The notes beneath the pieces were generated by a model. It was not told where the DNA came from. It ran no database searches and saw only the letters and a list, made by a program, of their open reading frames with translations. From the NCBI RefSeq assembly GCF_021366795.1, contig NZ_JAHCPS010000004.1, positions 1 to 64,000 on the forward strand: DNA of 64,000 bases, in the 5' to 3' direction. How positions within the stretch are numbered: the stretch's first letter is position 1; each line of letters starts with the position of its first letter. Origin of the DNA: Macrococcoides caseolyticum. Lineage in GTDB: Bacteria; Bacillota; Bacilli; Staphylococcales; Staphylococcaceae. Position numbers and translations under genes: made by a program. This document shows, in pieces, positions 5,067-15,727 of this stretch.

Positions 5067-7214
5067 CTAGCGCTTAATCTCTTCCATAATAAACGCTTCG
5101 AAGATGTCGCCTTCTTTAACGTCATTAAAGTTTTCGATTGTGATACCACATTCGTAACCTTGTGTGACTTCACGCACATCGTCTTTGAAACGTTTCAACG
5201 CATCAACTTGACCTTCATATACGACGATACCGTCACGGATGATACGTACTTGAGAATCACGTGTAATCTTACCTTCAGTTACGTAAGAACCTGCTACAGT
5301 TCCTACTTTAGAAATGTTGATTGTTTGACGTACTTCAGCTTGTCCAATCACTTTCTCTTCATATTCAGGATCTAACATACCAATCATCGCTTGTTCGATT
5401 TCTTCGATTACTTTGTAGATGATTCTGTGTAAACGCATATCTACGCCTTCAGCTTCAGCTGCACGTTTCGCATTTACATCCGGACGTACGTTGAATCCGA
5501 TAATGATACCGTTTGATGCTGATGCTAATGTAACATCTGATTCATTGATTGCACCAACAGCCGTATGAATAATACGTACGTTAACGCCTTCTACATCAAT
5601 CTTCATTAATGATGCTGCTAAAGCTTCTACTGAACCTTGAACATCACCTTTAATAATTACGTTTAAGTCTTTCATTTCACCTTGTTTAATTTGTTCGAAT
5701 AAATTATCCAATGAAACTTTTTGACTTTCCTGACGTTGTGCTAAGATGTTTTGTTGTTGACGTGCTTCACCGATACGACGTGCACGTTTTTCATCTTTGA
5801 AGACTACGAAACGGTCACCCGCTAAAGGTACATCTTGTAAACCAGTAATTTCAACTGGCGTTGATGGTCCTGCAGATTTAATACGTTTACCTAAATCGTT
5901 AACCATTGCACGAACACGTCCAAACGTGTTACCTACAACGATTGAATCACCAACTTCGAGTGTCCCATCTTGAACTAATAATGATGCAGCTGGTCCACGT
6001 GATTTATCTAATTCTGCTTCAATTACCGTACCAATTGCCGTACGTTTAGGATTCGCTTTTAATTCCGCCACTTCAGAAACAAGTAAAATCATTTCCAGAA
6101 GTTCATCAATACCTTCACCTTTAATAGCAGATAGCTGTACGAAGATTGTATCTCCACCCCAGTCTTCAGGGAACAATCCATGTTCACCTAACTCCTGCAT
6201 TACACGATCTGGATTTGCTGTTGGCTTGTCGATTTTGTTAACTGCAACGATAATTGGCACTTCAGCAGCTTTCGCATGGTTAATCGCTTCAACCGTTTGA
6301 GGCATTACCCCGTCATCTGCTGCAACAACAAGAATAGTAATATCTGTAACTTGAGCACCACGTGCACGCATTGTCGTAAACGCAGCATGTCCTGGCGTAT
6401 CTAAGAATGTAATTTTTTTACCTTCATGTGCAATTTGGTAAGCACCGATATGTTGAGTGATCCCACCAGCTTCTCCAGCTGTAACACGTGTGTTACGGAT
6501 AGAGTCAAGTAACGTTGTTTTACCATGGTCAACGTGACCCATAATCGTTACTACTGACGGTCTTTCAATAATATCTTCAGGATTTGCATCAACATCTTCA
6601 AAATATGTTTCTAAATCAGTCGCATCAACGACAACTTCTAATTCTGCTTCAACACCATACTCATCACAAATTAATTCGATGGCTTCTTGATTTAAACTTT
6701 GATTGATATTCGCCATAATACCAACCATAAATAAATTTTTAACAATTTCAGATGCATCTTTATTTAGCTTTTCAGCTAATTCACCAACTGTAATGCCTTC
6801 TTCGTAAGTAATTTTTGAAGGTGTTTCTTTAACAACAGGCGCCTGAACAACTGGAGCTGGCTTTGCTTGCCCTTTACCTTTACCTTTTTTATTGCGGTTT
6901 CCGCCACCTGTTCCAGGTTTATTATTGCTGCCTGGACGGTGATTGTTATTATGACGAGGTTTTTGGGCTGGTTTTTGGGCTGGTTTATTCGCAGGTTTTG
7001 TTTCTGCTTTTTTCTCTTCTTTTTTGGGTTCAGGTTTTGATTCAGTTTTTACTTCTGATTTCTTGAATATTTTATCTAATGCACTGATTTCTTTATCTTC
7101 AATCACTTGCATATGACTTGATACTTCAATATTCATTTTATTTAATTCATCAATGATATCTTTACTTTTTAAATTAACTTCTTTTGCATATTCATATATT
7201 CTTTTCTTACTCAT
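5067..7214 (-). CDS. infB: translation initiation factor IF-2
   Basis: A GTPase that delivers initiator fMet-tRNA to the 30S subunit and promotes subunit joining. 715 aa from the ATG at 7214, chosen because gaggagag precedes it. Order: first IF2-N domain (1-50), a Lys/Pro/Gly-rich low-complexity linker (about 55-125), second IF2-N domain (about 135-190), the GTPase with P-loop GHVDHGKT (226-233), DTPGH and NKID, then two beta-barrel domains. Its start overlaps the stop of ylxQ by 8 bp, so the two are coupled in the rimP-nusA-ylxR-ylxQ-infB operon. The gene that should follow (rbfA) is replaced by the island. Confidence 0.98.
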   Translation of the reverse strand: MSKKRIYEYAKEVNLKSKDIIDELNKMNIEVSSHMQVIEDKEISALDKIFKKSEVKTESKPEPKKEEKKAETKPANKPAQKPAQKPRHNNNHRPGSNNKPGTGGGNRNKKGKGKGQAKPAPVVQAPVVKETPSKITYEEGITVGELAEKLNKDASEIVKNLFMVGIMANINQSLNQEAIELICDEYGVEAELEVVVDATDLETYFEDVDANPEDIIERPSVVTIMGHVDHGKTTLLDSIRNTRVTAGEAGGITQHIGAYQIAHEGKKITFLDTPGHAAFTTMRARGAQVTDITILVVAADDGVMPQTVEAINHAKAAEVPIIVAVNKIDKPTANPDRVMQELGEHGLFPEDWGGDTIFVQLSAIKGEGIDELLEMILLVSEVAELKANPKRTAIGTVIEAELDKSRGPAASLLVQDGTLEVGDSIVVGNTFGRVRAMVNDLGKRIKSAGPSTPVEITGLQDVPLAGDRFVVFKDEKRARRIGEARQQQNILAQRQESQKVSLDNLFEQIKQGEMKDLNVIIKGDVQGSVEALAASLMKIDVEGVNVRIIHTAVGAINESDVTLASASNGIIIGFNVRPDVNAKRAAEAEGVDMRLHRIIYKVIEEIEQAMIGMLDPEYEEKVIGQAEVRQTINISKVGTVAGSYVTEGKITRDSQVRIIRDGIVVYEGQVDALKRFKDDVREVTQGYECGITIENFNDVKEGDIFEAFIMEEIKR

Positions 7215-7539
7215 AGGTTCTCTCCTCATTGATGTCACGAATTAGTTTCTGGATTGACTTTGCAAATCCAGCATCCATTATGCCCAGGGTCACACGTTCA
7301 CTTTTCCCTAATGCATAACCTAACTCATAACGTGTTCCGTATTGTACTAATGGTACATTAAACGAACCACATTTATTCGTGACAGTTTTAGTAGTATTTG
7401 GTCCAGCATCTCGCGCTAGAATGACAAGCTTACATTTCTTATTTCTTACTTCATTAATAACGAGCTCCTCGCCCGTGACAAGTTTTCTTGCACGCATTGA
7501 CAATCCTAATAAATTCATTAACTTATCATGATTATTCAT
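7207..7539 (-). CDS. ylxQ: L7Ae-family RNA-binding protein YlxQ
   Basis: A 110-aa ribosomal L7Ae/L30e-type protein, known in Bacillus as YlxQ, that binds kink-turn-type RNA. The fold is recognisable from [14 protein letters not shown] at the N-terminus and [14 protein letters not shown] in the middle, the usual signature of bacterial L7Ae-like proteins. The cellular role is not established. It overlaps both neighbours (4 bp with ylxR, 8 bp with infB), the conserved order of the nusA operon. Confidence 0.9.
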   Translation of the reverse strand: MNNHDKLMNLLGLSMRARKLVTGEELVINEVRNKKCKLVILARDAGPNTTKTVTNKCGSFNVPLVQYGTRYELGYALGKSERVTLGIMDAGFAKSIQKLIRDINEERTYE

Positions 7540-7823
7540 CGTTTCGGTATCATTTCTCGATAGATGAGACGAATGATTTCATCATATATCGGGTTTAATC
7601 GTTCTGTATCACTGTCAAAGTATTGTTCGAGTCTTTTTTTCTGACGTGCAGTTTCAATAATAGATAAATCCATTGAAACATAGGCACCACGTCCATTTTG
7701 TTTACCACTTGGATCTACAAAGATATCATCTTCTTTTGTCTTAACAACACGAATCATCTCTTTTTTAGGTTTCATTTCATTGCTTAAAATACACTTTCGC
7801 ATGGGTATTTTTTTCTGCTTCAT
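7536..7823 (-). CDS. ylxR: YlxR/RnpM family RNA-binding protein
   Basis: A 95-aa basic protein with the family motifs PMRKCILSNEMKPK at the N-terminus and GRGAYV in the middle. In Bacillus the homologue binds RNase P RNA and tunes its activity (RnpM); in others it was described as a nucleoid-associated regulator. It lies between nusA (10-bp gap) and ylxQ (4-bp overlap) in the conserved operon. Length is normal. Confidence 0.93.
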   Translation of the reverse strand: MKQKKIPMRKCILSNEMKPKKEMIRVVKTKEDDIFVDPSGKQNGRGAYVSMDLSIIETARQKKRLEQYFDSDTERLNPIYDEIIRLIYREMIPKR

Positions 7824-7833
7824 AAAAACACCT

Positions 7834-8898
7834 CTATTCTACTGGATAAATGCCTGCTTCTTTTGCATCCGTTTCAGATTTAATATCAATTTTCCAGCCT
7901 GTTAGTTTTGCTGCAAGTCTCGCGTTTTGACCTTTTTTACCAATTGCAAGTGATAACTGATAATCTGGCACAATGACAGTCGTTGATTGATTGGCTTCAT
8001 CTACTAATACGTCAACTACTTGTGAAGGGCTTAATGCATTTTTCACAAATTCTTTCGTATCTGCACTCCACTCTACAATATCAATTTTCTCTCCACCTAA
8101 TTCTTCAACAACGGCTTCAACACGTGCGCCTTTTGCACCCACACATGCACCAACCGCATCAATATCAGGGTTCTCTGAATAAACACTAATTTTAGAGCGA
8201 TCGCCCGCTTCACGAGCAACAGATTTAACAATAACTGTTCCATCAAAGATTTCAGGGACTTCTTGTTCAAATAATCGCTTTAATAGTCCAGGATGACTAC
8301 GTGAGACGAAAATCTGAGGACCTTTTGTCGTTTGTTCAACTTTATTAACATATACTTTAATACGTTCAGTGGGTCTATATACTTCATTAGGACTACGCTC
8401 TGCTTCAGATAAAACTGCTTCAGTTTTTCCTAAAGTAACGTATACATAGCGATGATCGACACGATCGATGATACCTGTCATAATATCATCTTCTTTATCG
8501 ATAAATTCATTATAAAGGATACCACGTTCAGCATCACGCAGACGTTGCATCACTGCTTGTTTCGCTGCTTGTGCAGAAACACGTCCAAAATCTTTAGGGG
8601 TAACGTCTTCTTCATAAATATCACCCACTTCATACGCTGGGTTAGAAGCAAGTGCCACTTCAAGACTTACTTCATCACGTGGATTCATCACTTCTTCTAC
8701 AACATCTTTACGAGAGTAAACACGATACACACCATTATCCATATTTAATTCAACACGAACATTATTAGCAGAGTTGTAATTCTTTTTGTATGCTGTAATT
8801 AAAGCAGCTTCAATTGTTTCGATTAATACTTCTCTTGGAATCGATTTTTCTTTTTCAAGATAGTCAATCGCATTTAATAATTCATTATTTTTTTTCAT
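7834..8898 (-). CDS. nusA: transcription termination/antitermination protein NusA
   Basis: Binds RNA polymerase and nascent RNA and modulates pausing, termination and antitermination. 354 aa, typical of Firmicutes NusA without the C-terminal acidic repeats. Order: N-terminal polymerase-binding domain (1-125), S1 domain (about 130-200), KH1 (about 230-280, with GACVGAKGARV) and KH2 (about 300-345, with LAIGKKGQNARLA). A ribosome site ggagg precedes the ATG. It is the second gene of the operon, 21 bp after rimP. Confidence 0.98.
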   Translation of the reverse strand: MKKNNELLNAIDYLEKEKSIPREVLIETIEAALITAYKKNYNSANNVRVELNMDNGVYRVYSRKDVVEEVMNPRDEVSLEVALASNPAYEVGDIYEEDVTPKDFGRVSAQAAKQAVMQRLRDAERGILYNEFIDKEDDIMTGIIDRVDHRYVYVTLGKTEAVLSEAERSPNEVYRPTERIKVYVNKVEQTTKGPQIFVSRSHPGLLKRLFEQEVPEIFDGTVIVKSVAREAGDRSKISVYSENPDIDAVGACVGAKGARVEAVVEELGGEKIDIVEWSADTKEFVKNALSPSQVVDVLVDEANQSTTVIVPDYQLSLAIGKKGQNARLAAKLTGWKIDIKSETDAKEAGIYPVE

Positions 8899-8919
8899 AT
8901 TATTTATTAATCCTCCAAA

Positions 8920-9387
8920 TTATAAAACGACTGCACGACGTATTTTTGCAATTTTTTTACGGTCAATTTCAATTGATTTCGTACGCGTTTTGATTTTTGC
9001 TTGTACAGTAATCACATCATCTGTAACACTTTCTAAAATACCTATCCATTCTTTATCCCCTTCAATTGGTTCGTAAAGTTTGACATAAATATTTTGGCCG
9101 AGTGCATCCTGATAATCCTTTTCTTTCTTTAATGGACGTTCAGCACCAGGTGACGATACATCCATGAAGTAAGCTTCCGCAATAGGATCTTCTTTATCCA
9201 TCACTTCACTAATTTTTTCACTTGCAGTCGCACAATCTGCAATATCAATTCCACCTGGTTTATCAATTGCAATGCGTAAATAATAATCTGGTCCTTCTTT
9301 CACATATTCTACATCTACTAATTCAAATCCAAGTGATTCAACAATAGGCGTAACAATCGTTTCAACACGTTCAGTAATCTTTGACAT
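8920..9387 (-). CDS. rimP: ribosome maturation factor RimP
   Basis: A 155-aa protein needed for maturation of the 30S subunit, with an N-terminal alpha/beta domain (residues 1-85, DYYLRIAIDKPGGI) and a C-terminal Sm-like barrel (about 90-155). The motif SSPGAERPL links the two and is family-typical. It is the first gene of the nusA-infB operon; a promoter-like sequence lies upstream at 9468-9496. The ribosome site is gaggagg. Confidence 0.97.
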   Translation of the reverse strand: MSKITERVETIVTPIVESLGFELVDVEYVKEGPDYYLRIAIDKPGGIDIADCATASEKISEVMDKEDPIAEAYFMDVSSPGAERPLKKEKDYQDALGQNIYVKLYEPIEGDKEWIGILESVTDDVITVQAKIKTRTKSIEIDRKKIAKIRRAVVL

Positions 9388-9411
9388 ATAATCCTCCTCA
9401 CAAAACTTAAG

Positions 9412-9437
9412 AAAAGAGCGGGATATCCCACTCTTTT
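9412..9437 (-). terminator. terminator between polC and rimP
   Basis: A near-perfect hairpin (aaaagagcggga / tcccactctttt) has a short T-run in the minus direction. It lies between the putative promoter at 9468-9496 and rimP, so it may attenuate that promoter as well as end the polC transcript. Confidence 0.55.
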
Positions 9438-9467
9438 CGCTTGTAGAGTATTTTCTTTAACAACTTA

Positions 9468-9496
9468 ATAATAACATAGTTTGACATACAACTCAA
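9468..9496 (-). promoter_or_regulatory. putative promoter of the rimP-nusA-infB operon
   Basis: The minus strand reads TTGAGT, 17 nt, TATTAT, immediately after the polC stop codon. The spacing is ideal and the -10 matches 5 of 6. The hairpin at 9412-9437 would lie within the 5' leader. Confidence 0.4.
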
Positions 9497-9500
9497 ATGA

Positions 9501-12500
9501 TTATAAATCAAATATAGACAGTTGCGCCTTATCCGGCATATCATTTAACGTGCCAAGCTCATCTAAATAGTCAATTATTTTTTGTGAAACGCCAGCTTTC
9601 TTGTTTAATTCTTCTTTTGATAAGAACGGTCCTTCCTCACGTGCTGCAACAATGCGTTTTGCAACGTTCTCACCTAATCCAGGCACAGAAATAAATGGTG
9701 GAATTAACGTATCACCTTCAATAATAAATTCAAACGCTGTACTCTTTTCTAATGAGATCGGTTGAACTTTAAAACCGCGTTGTGCCATTTCGTTCGTTAT
9801 TTCTAATACGGTCAGAACATCCTTTTCTTTCTTACCTAAATCATGATAGCGCGCGTAATAATCTTTGACTGTTGCTTTTATCGTATGTTTATCTTTTACC
9901 ATTGTCAGTAAATCAAAGTCTGATGCACGTACGGTAAAATAACTTGCATAATAGAATAACGGGTGGTGTACTTTGAAATAGGCGATACGTACAGCCATTA
10001 GAACATAAGCTGCCGCATGGGCTTTCGGGAACATGTATTTAATCTTTTTACATGAATCTAAATACCATTCGGGCACATTATTTTCACGCATCGCTGCTTC
10101 AAATTCTTCTGATAAACCTTTACCTTTACGTACAGACTCCATTATTTTAAAGGCAAGTGAAGGTTCAAGTCCGGCGTACATTAAGTACACCATAATATCA
10201 TCACGACACCCGATGACGCTTGATAAATCACATGTACCTGATTTAATAAGTTCCTGAGCGTTCCCGAGCCAAACGTCCGTCCCATGGGATAGTCCTGATA
10301 TTTGAACGAGTTCACTAAAGCTTGACGGTTTCGTATCTTCTAACATTTGACGAACGAAACCTGTACCAAACTCTGGTACACCTAACGTGCCGGTTTTACA
10401 TAAAATATCCTCTTCAGTGACGCCAAGTGATTCTGGACTTGAAAATATTTTCATTGTTTCTTTATCATCAACCGGTATCGTTTTTGGGTCCATACCAGAT
10501 AAATCTTGTAACATACGAATCATCGTCGGATCATCGTGTCCAAGAATGTCTAATTTAAGTAAGTTATCATGGATTGAATGGAAATCAAAGTGCGTCGTAC
10601 GCCAAGCTGAATCTTGTTGATCGGCTGGATACTGAATTGGTGTAAAATCATAAATATCCATATCACCAGGTACAACAATGATCCCACCCGGATGTTGTCC
10701 CGTTGTTCGTTTCACGCCTGTACACGCTTTTACTAAACGGTCAATTTCTGCGCCACGTTTATGAATACCCGCATCATTTAAATACCCTTTGACGTAACCA
10801 AACGCAGTTTTCTCTGCAACTGTACCGATTGTTCCTGCTCGGAATACCTTGTCTTCTCCAAACAATACTTTCGTATAGTTATGCGCAACGGGTTGATATT
10901 CTCCACTAAAGTTTAAATCGATATCGGGAACTTTATCCCCTTTGAAGCCTAAAAATGTTTCAAACGGAATATCCTGTCCTTCTTTAATATAAGGTACATC
11001 ACATGTCGGACAATTTTTATCGGGTAAATCAAAGCCACTTGCGACACTACCATCTTCAAAGAAATGGCTTGATTTACATTTTGGACAAATATAATGTGGC
11101 GGCAATGGATTGACTTCAGTAATTTCAGTCATTGTTGCGACGAAACTAGATCCAACCGATCCACGACTTCCTACGAGATAACCGTCATCTAAAGATTTCT
11201 TAACAAGCTTTTGTGAAATTAAATAAATAACAGCAAACCCATTTCCGATAATACTATCGAGTTCTTTTTCAAGTCGAGCAACAACAATTTCTGGTAAGTC
11301 TTCCCCATAGATGCTCTTCGCACGATTGTAACTCATTTCACGAATCTCTTCGTTTGCGCCATCAATCGTCGGCGTATACAACGCATCACGAATCGGTATA
11401 ACCGTATCAATTGAATCCGCTAATTTATTGGTGTTCGTAACCACAATTTCAAAGGCTTTTTCTTCCCCTAAGAAATGAAATGCATCTAACATTTCATCCG
11501 TGGTTCTAAAATGCGCATCCGGTAAAGTTTGGCGATTCAACGGATTCCCTGGGTTTGATGCAATCAGAATCTCACGTGCCGGCTTCTCATGCTCATGTAA
11601 ATAATGTGCATTACCTGTTGCAATGACCGGAATATCAAGTTTTTCACCAACACGTATTATTCGGTCATAAATCTCTTCCATCGTTTCATTGTCACGTATT
11701 AAATCGCGTTCTAATAAATGTTGATATAACGCTTTAGGCTGTACTTCAAGAAAATCATAGAACTGTGCAATGCGCTCGACTTCTTCCTGGTCTTTTTGCA
11801 TAACAGCAGTAAATACTTCCCCGTTATCACATGCACTACCCAAAAGTAAACCTTCACGATTTTCCATCAGTAAAGATCTTGGTATACGCGGTGTGCGATA
11901 AAAGTAAGTGACCATTGATTCACTTACGATTTTGAACAGATTTTTAAGCCCAGTTTGATTCTGTACAATTAGCGTCACATGCATTGGGCGTGCACGTTTA
12001 TAGGCATCCTGGTTACTTAACTTCGCATCGATTTCGTTATGATTTGTTACACCAAGTTGCTCAATCTGCTTTAACATCTTTACAAAGATATGTGCTGTTG
12101 TCTCAGCGTCATAAATTGCTCGATGGTGCTGCGTTAATTCCACACCATATTTCTTCGCTAAGAAATTTAGACCATGTTTGCCCATTTCAGTATTTATCGT
12201 ACGTGATAATTCTAACGTATCGATGACACCATTTGTCGTTGCGCCGTAGCCTAAACGTTCAAATCCTGTATCGATAAAGCCCATATCGAAACTCGCATTA
12301 TGGGCGATATAGATTGCATCCCCTACAAAATCTCTGAAATCACTTAATACTTCTTCTATAGGTGGTGCATCAACGAGCATATCATCTGTAATACCTGTCA
12401 AATTTTTAATCGTTTCATTTAATCGTTCACCTGGATTACTAAATCGCTCAAATTTATCAATGATTTCTCCGTCTTTTACTTTAACTGCAGCAAGTTCGAT

Positions 12501-13808
12501 AATTTTATCGTACTGGGAACTTAACCCCGTCGTCTCAACGTCAAATACAACATATGTTGCAGTCTTCAAATCAATGTCTTGAGGTTTATAAGCGATAGCA
12601 ACACCATCGTCAACAAGCATCCCTTCTATACCATAAATCATCTTGATGCCTGCCTTACTCGCAGCAGCATGTGCATCAGGGAACCCTTGACAACCGTTGT
12701 GGTCTGTAATCGCAATGGCTTTATGTCCCCATTTCGCAGCTTGATCCACATAGCGACTAATATGTGTAATCCCATCCATTTGACTCATGGCTGTATGCAA
12801 ATGAAACTCAACACGTTTGTTTTCGGATTTATCTTGTTTTTCTGCCTTTTTAATTTTCTCAATGTCACTGATCATCATTACCAAATCACGGATAAATGTA
12901 TCTTGTTCAATACGTCCTTGTGCGCGTACCCAATCACCAACTTTTAAAGACGATAGATGGTCTAAATCATTCTTCCCTTTACGTGTAAACATTTTTAATA
13001 TTAATGAATCAGTGTAATCCGTAATTTTAAGTTGAACGATATGACGGCCACTTTTCAGTGCCTTTATTTCAATGTCGAAAATAACACCTTCTATAGCGAC
13101 TTTAAACTCCTCTTCAATGATCGATTCAATTGGCTTAATCGCTTCTACTTGTATTTTCTTACCGATAGAACAGTGCGTTACTTCTTCGGAAGCAACCTCT
13201 GCTTTTTGTTTTTCACGTTCTACCATCTTATCTCGCAAAATCACACTTTGCTGAGCTTCTTCTTCTTGAATATGTGCTTCAAGTGAAGCAAGTTCACGTA
13301 AATGATCATCATCACTTGTCTCAAAAATAATTTGTTTCATATTAAATCCAGCTTGTTTAAATGCAGCCAGTAATTTACCGTTACAAGATTTCTCAAAATG
13401 ACGTTGCTCAATTTCATTTACCACTTGAAATTTTAGTACGTCACCTGAAAATGAGAACTTTTTATTTTTAAGCTGTCCTTTAAGGCTAGGACTCATTGTC
13501 GTTTGATCAATCGCATATGGAATATATTCTACGATACGTTCTGTTAAACGACTATCATCATTTACTTTAATTTCAAATTGAACATCTGCAATATGCGCAA
13601 AATGTTCTTTCATCTTCGTGATGAGAATATTGAATAATTGAAACGGTAAGTGTTCATGGAATATAAAATACATATGCCACTTACGGTCTGCTTTAGAAAT
13701 ATCGATACGTGATAATTCAGCCGATTCGATGATAGTGGCATCAAATAAGTCTGTTATACCCAGTTGCGTAAGTAATACTTTAAATTTTTCATTGTGTGTT
13801 AACGTCAT
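9501..13808 (-). CDS. polC: DNA polymerase III alpha subunit, PolC type
   Basis: The replicative polymerase of low-GC Gram-positives, with built-in proofreading. 1435 aa from the ATG at 13808, which has aaggtggg upstream; the frame opens 18 nt earlier. Order: N-terminal domain, OB fold (about 230-320), PHP domain (HLHTAMSQMDG at about 333) interrupted by a DnaQ-type 3'-5' exonuclease (FDVETTGL at about 420), zinc-binding motif (CPKC...CPTC, about 900-940), palm with PDIDLNF, then fingers and the helix-hairpin-helix tail. Intact, with catalytic acidic residues visible. It stands as its own unit between proS and rimP, flanked by hairpins. Confidence 0.99.
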   Translation of the reverse strand: MTLTHNEKFKVLLTQLGITDLFDATIIESAELSRIDISKADRKWHMYFIFHEHLPFQLFNILITKMKEHFAHIADVQFEIKVNDDSRLTERIVEYIPYAIDQTTMSPSLKGQLKNKKFSFSGDVLKFQVVNEIEQRHFEKSCNGKLLAAFKQAGFNMKQIIFETSDDDHLRELASLEAHIQEEEAQQSVILRDKMVEREKQKAEVASEEVTHCSIGKKIQVEAIKPIESIIEEEFKVAIEGVIFDIEIKALKSGRHIVQLKITDYTDSLILKMFTRKGKNDLDHLSSLKVGDWVRAQGRIEQDTFIRDLVMMISDIEKIKKAEKQDKSENKRVEFHLHTAMSQMDGITHISRYVDQAAKWGHKAIAITDHNGCQGFPDAHAAASKAGIKMIYGIEGMLVDDGVAIAYKPQDIDLKTATYVVFDVETTGLSSQYDKIIELAAVKVKDGEIIDKFERFSNPGERLNETIKNLTGITDDMLVDAPPIEEVLSDFRDFVGDAIYIAHNASFDMGFIDTGFERLGYGATTNGVIDTLELSRTINTEMGKHGLNFLAKKYGVELTQHHRAIYDAETTAHIFVKMLKQIEQLGVTNHNEIDAKLSNQDAYKRARPMHVTLIVQNQTGLKNLFKIVSESMVTYFYRTPRIPRSLLMENREGLLLGSACDNGEVFTAVMQKDQEEVERIAQFYDFLEVQPKALYQHLLERDLIRDNETMEEIYDRIIRVGEKLDIPVIATGNAHYLHEHEKPAREILIASNPGNPLNRQTLPDAHFRTTDEMLDAFHFLGEEKAFEIVVTNTNKLADSIDTVIPIRDALYTPTIDGANEEIREMSYNRAKSIYGEDLPEIVVARLEKELDSIIGNGFAVIYLISQKLVKKSLDDGYLVGSRGSVGSSFVATMTEITEVNPLPPHYICPKCKSSHFFEDGSVASGFDLPDKNCPTCDVPYIKEGQDIPFETFLGFKGDKVPDIDLNFSGEYQPVAHNYTKVLFGEDKVFRAGTIGTVAEKTAFGYVKGYLNDAGIHKRGAEIDRLVKACTGVKRTTGQHPGGIIVVPGDMDIYDFTPIQYPADQQDSAWRTTHFDFHSIHDNLLKLDILGHDDPTMIRMLQDLSGMDPKTIPVDDKETMKIFSSPESLGVTEEDILCKTGTLGVPEFGTGFVRQMLEDTKPSSFSELVQISGLSHGTDVWLGNAQELIKSGTCDLSSVIGCRDDIMVYLMYAGLEPSLAFKIMESVRKGKGLSEEFEAAMRENNVPEWYLDSCKKIKYMFPKAHAAAYVLMAVRIAYFKVHHPLFYYASYFTVRASDFDLLTMVKDKHTIKATVKDYYARYHDLGKKEKDVLTVLEITNEMAQRGFKVQPISLEKSTAFEFIIEGDTLIPPFISVPGLGENVAKRIVAAREEGPFLSKEELNKKAGVSQKIIDYLDELGTLNDMPDKAQLSIFDL

Positions 13809-13832
13809 GAGTACCCACCTTATCAAAATGAA

Positions 13833-13857
13833 AAGCGTGAGACAAAAGTCTCACACT
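13833..13857 (-). terminator. terminator between proS and polC
   Basis: Stem gtgagac/gtctcac with an aaaa loop, followed on the minus strand by gcttttcattttg. It overlaps the polC leader just upstream of its ribosome site. Confidence 0.6.
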
Positions 13858-13882
13858 TAATAGTCATTCTATTATAACAAAA

Positions 13883-15589
13883 TTAAACCTCAAATGAGGC
13901 ATAGATTGCTTTAATTTTTTCATCAAGTTCAGCGACTGGCACGTCGAATGATTCCCCTGTTCTACGGTTCTTAACTTCTACAATGCCTTCTGCTGCCTGT
14001 TTACCAACTACGACACGCACAGGAACACCGATTAAATCTGCGTCGTTAAATTTAACACCAGCACGCTCAATGCGATCATCGTATAACACTTCATAATCAC
14101 GTTTATAAGCGTCATATAATTGATCTGCAAGTTCACGTTGCACATCCTGCTTCGCATTTGCAGTAATGATGTGAATTTCAAATGGCGTAATTGAAGTTGG
14201 CCAAATAATCCCTTTATCATCATGATGTTGTTCAATTACCGCAGATAATGTACGTGATACACCGATACCGTAACAACCCATAATCATCGGTTCAGCACGA
14301 CCTTGATCATTTAAGAATGTTGCATTCATTGCTTCAGAATACTTCGTACCTAATTTAAAGACTTGTCCGACTTCAATACCTTCTGCAAACTTTATCGGAC
14401 CGCTACCGTCAGCAGCCATCTCACCTTCTAAAATAAATCTGAAGTCATCAAATGCTTTCACATTAAAGTCACGACCAAGATTGGCATTGACATAGTGATA
14501 ATCTGTTTCGTTTGCACCCACAGCTAAATTGTTTAAATCCTGAACGCTGTTATCCGCATAAATTTCTATCTTATCTACACCTACTGGACCGAGTGAACCT
14601 GGTGTTGCACCTAATATTGCTTGAATCTCTTCATCCGTTGCAAGTTCTACAGATTCAGTGCCAAAGTATGACTTCACTTTAATATCATTTAATTCATGAT
14701 GACCACGAATTAAGAACATCACAAATTGCTCATCAACTTTAACAATCATTGATTTTACGATTTCATCTAAACGTTTACCTAAGAAGTCCGCTAACTGCTG
14801 TGCAGTTTTTACACCTGGCGTATGCACTTTTTCTAAAGCTTTCTCTTCCGTATGATGAACGTTCGGTATATATTTCACTTCTGCTTTCTCAATGTTTGCT
14901 GCATAGTCACTGCCATCTGTATAGCAAATTGTATCTTCGCCTATTTCAGCTAATGCCATAAATTCATGTGTATGATTTCCACCGATTGCACCACTATCCG
15001 CGATAACAGGACGGAATTTAAGATTAACACGTGAGAATATTCTAGAATAAGCATCATACATATCTTGATACGTTTGATCTAAACTCTCTTCTGTCGCATG
15101 GAAGCTATATGCATCTTTCATAATAAATTCACGACCACGTAACAATCCAAAACGAGGACGCTTTTCATCACGGAATTTATTTTGTATCTGGAATAATGTC
15201 ACTGGTAATTTCTTATATGATTTTAATTCGTCGCGTACTAAAGAAGTAATGATCTCTTCATGCGTTGGTCCTAATGCAAATTCACGACCATGACGATCTG
15301 TCATACGCATCAGTTCAGCACCATAACTTTGCCAACGTCCAGATTCTGACCATAATTCTGACGGCTGTAATGCCGGCATTAAAATTTCAACACCATCAAT
15401 CGCTTCCATCTCTTCTCGCACGATTGCTTCAATTTTATTTAAAACACGCTTTGCAATCGGAAGGTAACTATAAACCCCACTTGCAACTTGTTTGATCATA
15501 CCTGCTTTAAGTAACAATTGATGACTTTTTGAGTCTGCATCATTTGGTACTTCTCTTAATGTTGGAATAAACATTTTACTCTGTTTCAT
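13883..15589 (-). CDS. proS: prolyl-tRNA synthetase
   Basis: Charges tRNA-Pro with proline. 568 aa, the bacterial type with an inserted editing domain between class II motifs 2 and 3. Visible: motif 2 region [17 protein letters not shown] (about 140-160), the editing insertion (about 225-405), motif 3 ([11 protein letters not shown], about 440) and the anticodon-binding domain (about 470-565). The ribosome site is aggagg. It is separated from rseP by a terminator and from polC by another hairpin, so probably transcribed alone. Confidence 0.98.
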   Translation of the reverse strand: MKQSKMFIPTLREVPNDADSKSHQLLLKAGMIKQVASGVYSYLPIAKRVLNKIEAIVREEMEAIDGVEILMPALQPSELWSESGRWQSYGAELMRMTDRHGREFALGPTHEEIITSLVRDELKSYKKLPVTLFQIQNKFRDEKRPRFGLLRGREFIMKDAYSFHATEESLDQTYQDMYDAYSRIFSRVNLKFRPVIADSGAIGGNHTHEFMALAEIGEDTICYTDGSDYAANIEKAEVKYIPNVHHTEEKALEKVHTPGVKTAQQLADFLGKRLDEIVKSMIVKVDEQFVMFLIRGHHELNDIKVKSYFGTESVELATDEEIQAILGATPGSLGPVGVDKIEIYADNSVQDLNNLAVGANETDYHYVNANLGRDFNVKAFDDFRFILEGEMAADGSGPIKFAEGIEVGQVFKLGTKYSEAMNATFLNDQGRAEPMIMGCYGIGVSRTLSAVIEQHHDDKGIIWPTSITPFEIHIITANAKQDVQRELADQLYDAYKRDYEVLYDDRIERAGVKFNDADLIGVPVRVVVGKQAAEGIVEVKNRRTGESFDVPVAELDEKIKAIYASFEV

Positions 15590-15699
15590 AGTAACCTCCT
15601 GGATTTTTCGATAATACTTATATCATATAATAAAAATGCATTTTGATAAACAAAAAAATAGTTTACATAATATAAATACAATATATTTAATAAGATATA

Positions 15700-15727
15700 A
15701 AAAAAATCCGGCTGAAGCCGGAATTAT
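15700..15727 (-). terminator. intrinsic terminator of the uppS-cdsA-dxr-rseP region
   Basis: A GC-rich hairpin (ccggctgaagccgg) with a long T-run in the minus direction lies directly after the rseP stop codon. Confidence 0.85.

Noticed and set aside
13032-13286. Plus-strand open frames opposite polC, tsf, infB and other genes
   Set aside because: They lie antisense to clearly coding genes, lack ribosome sites and show shadow composition.
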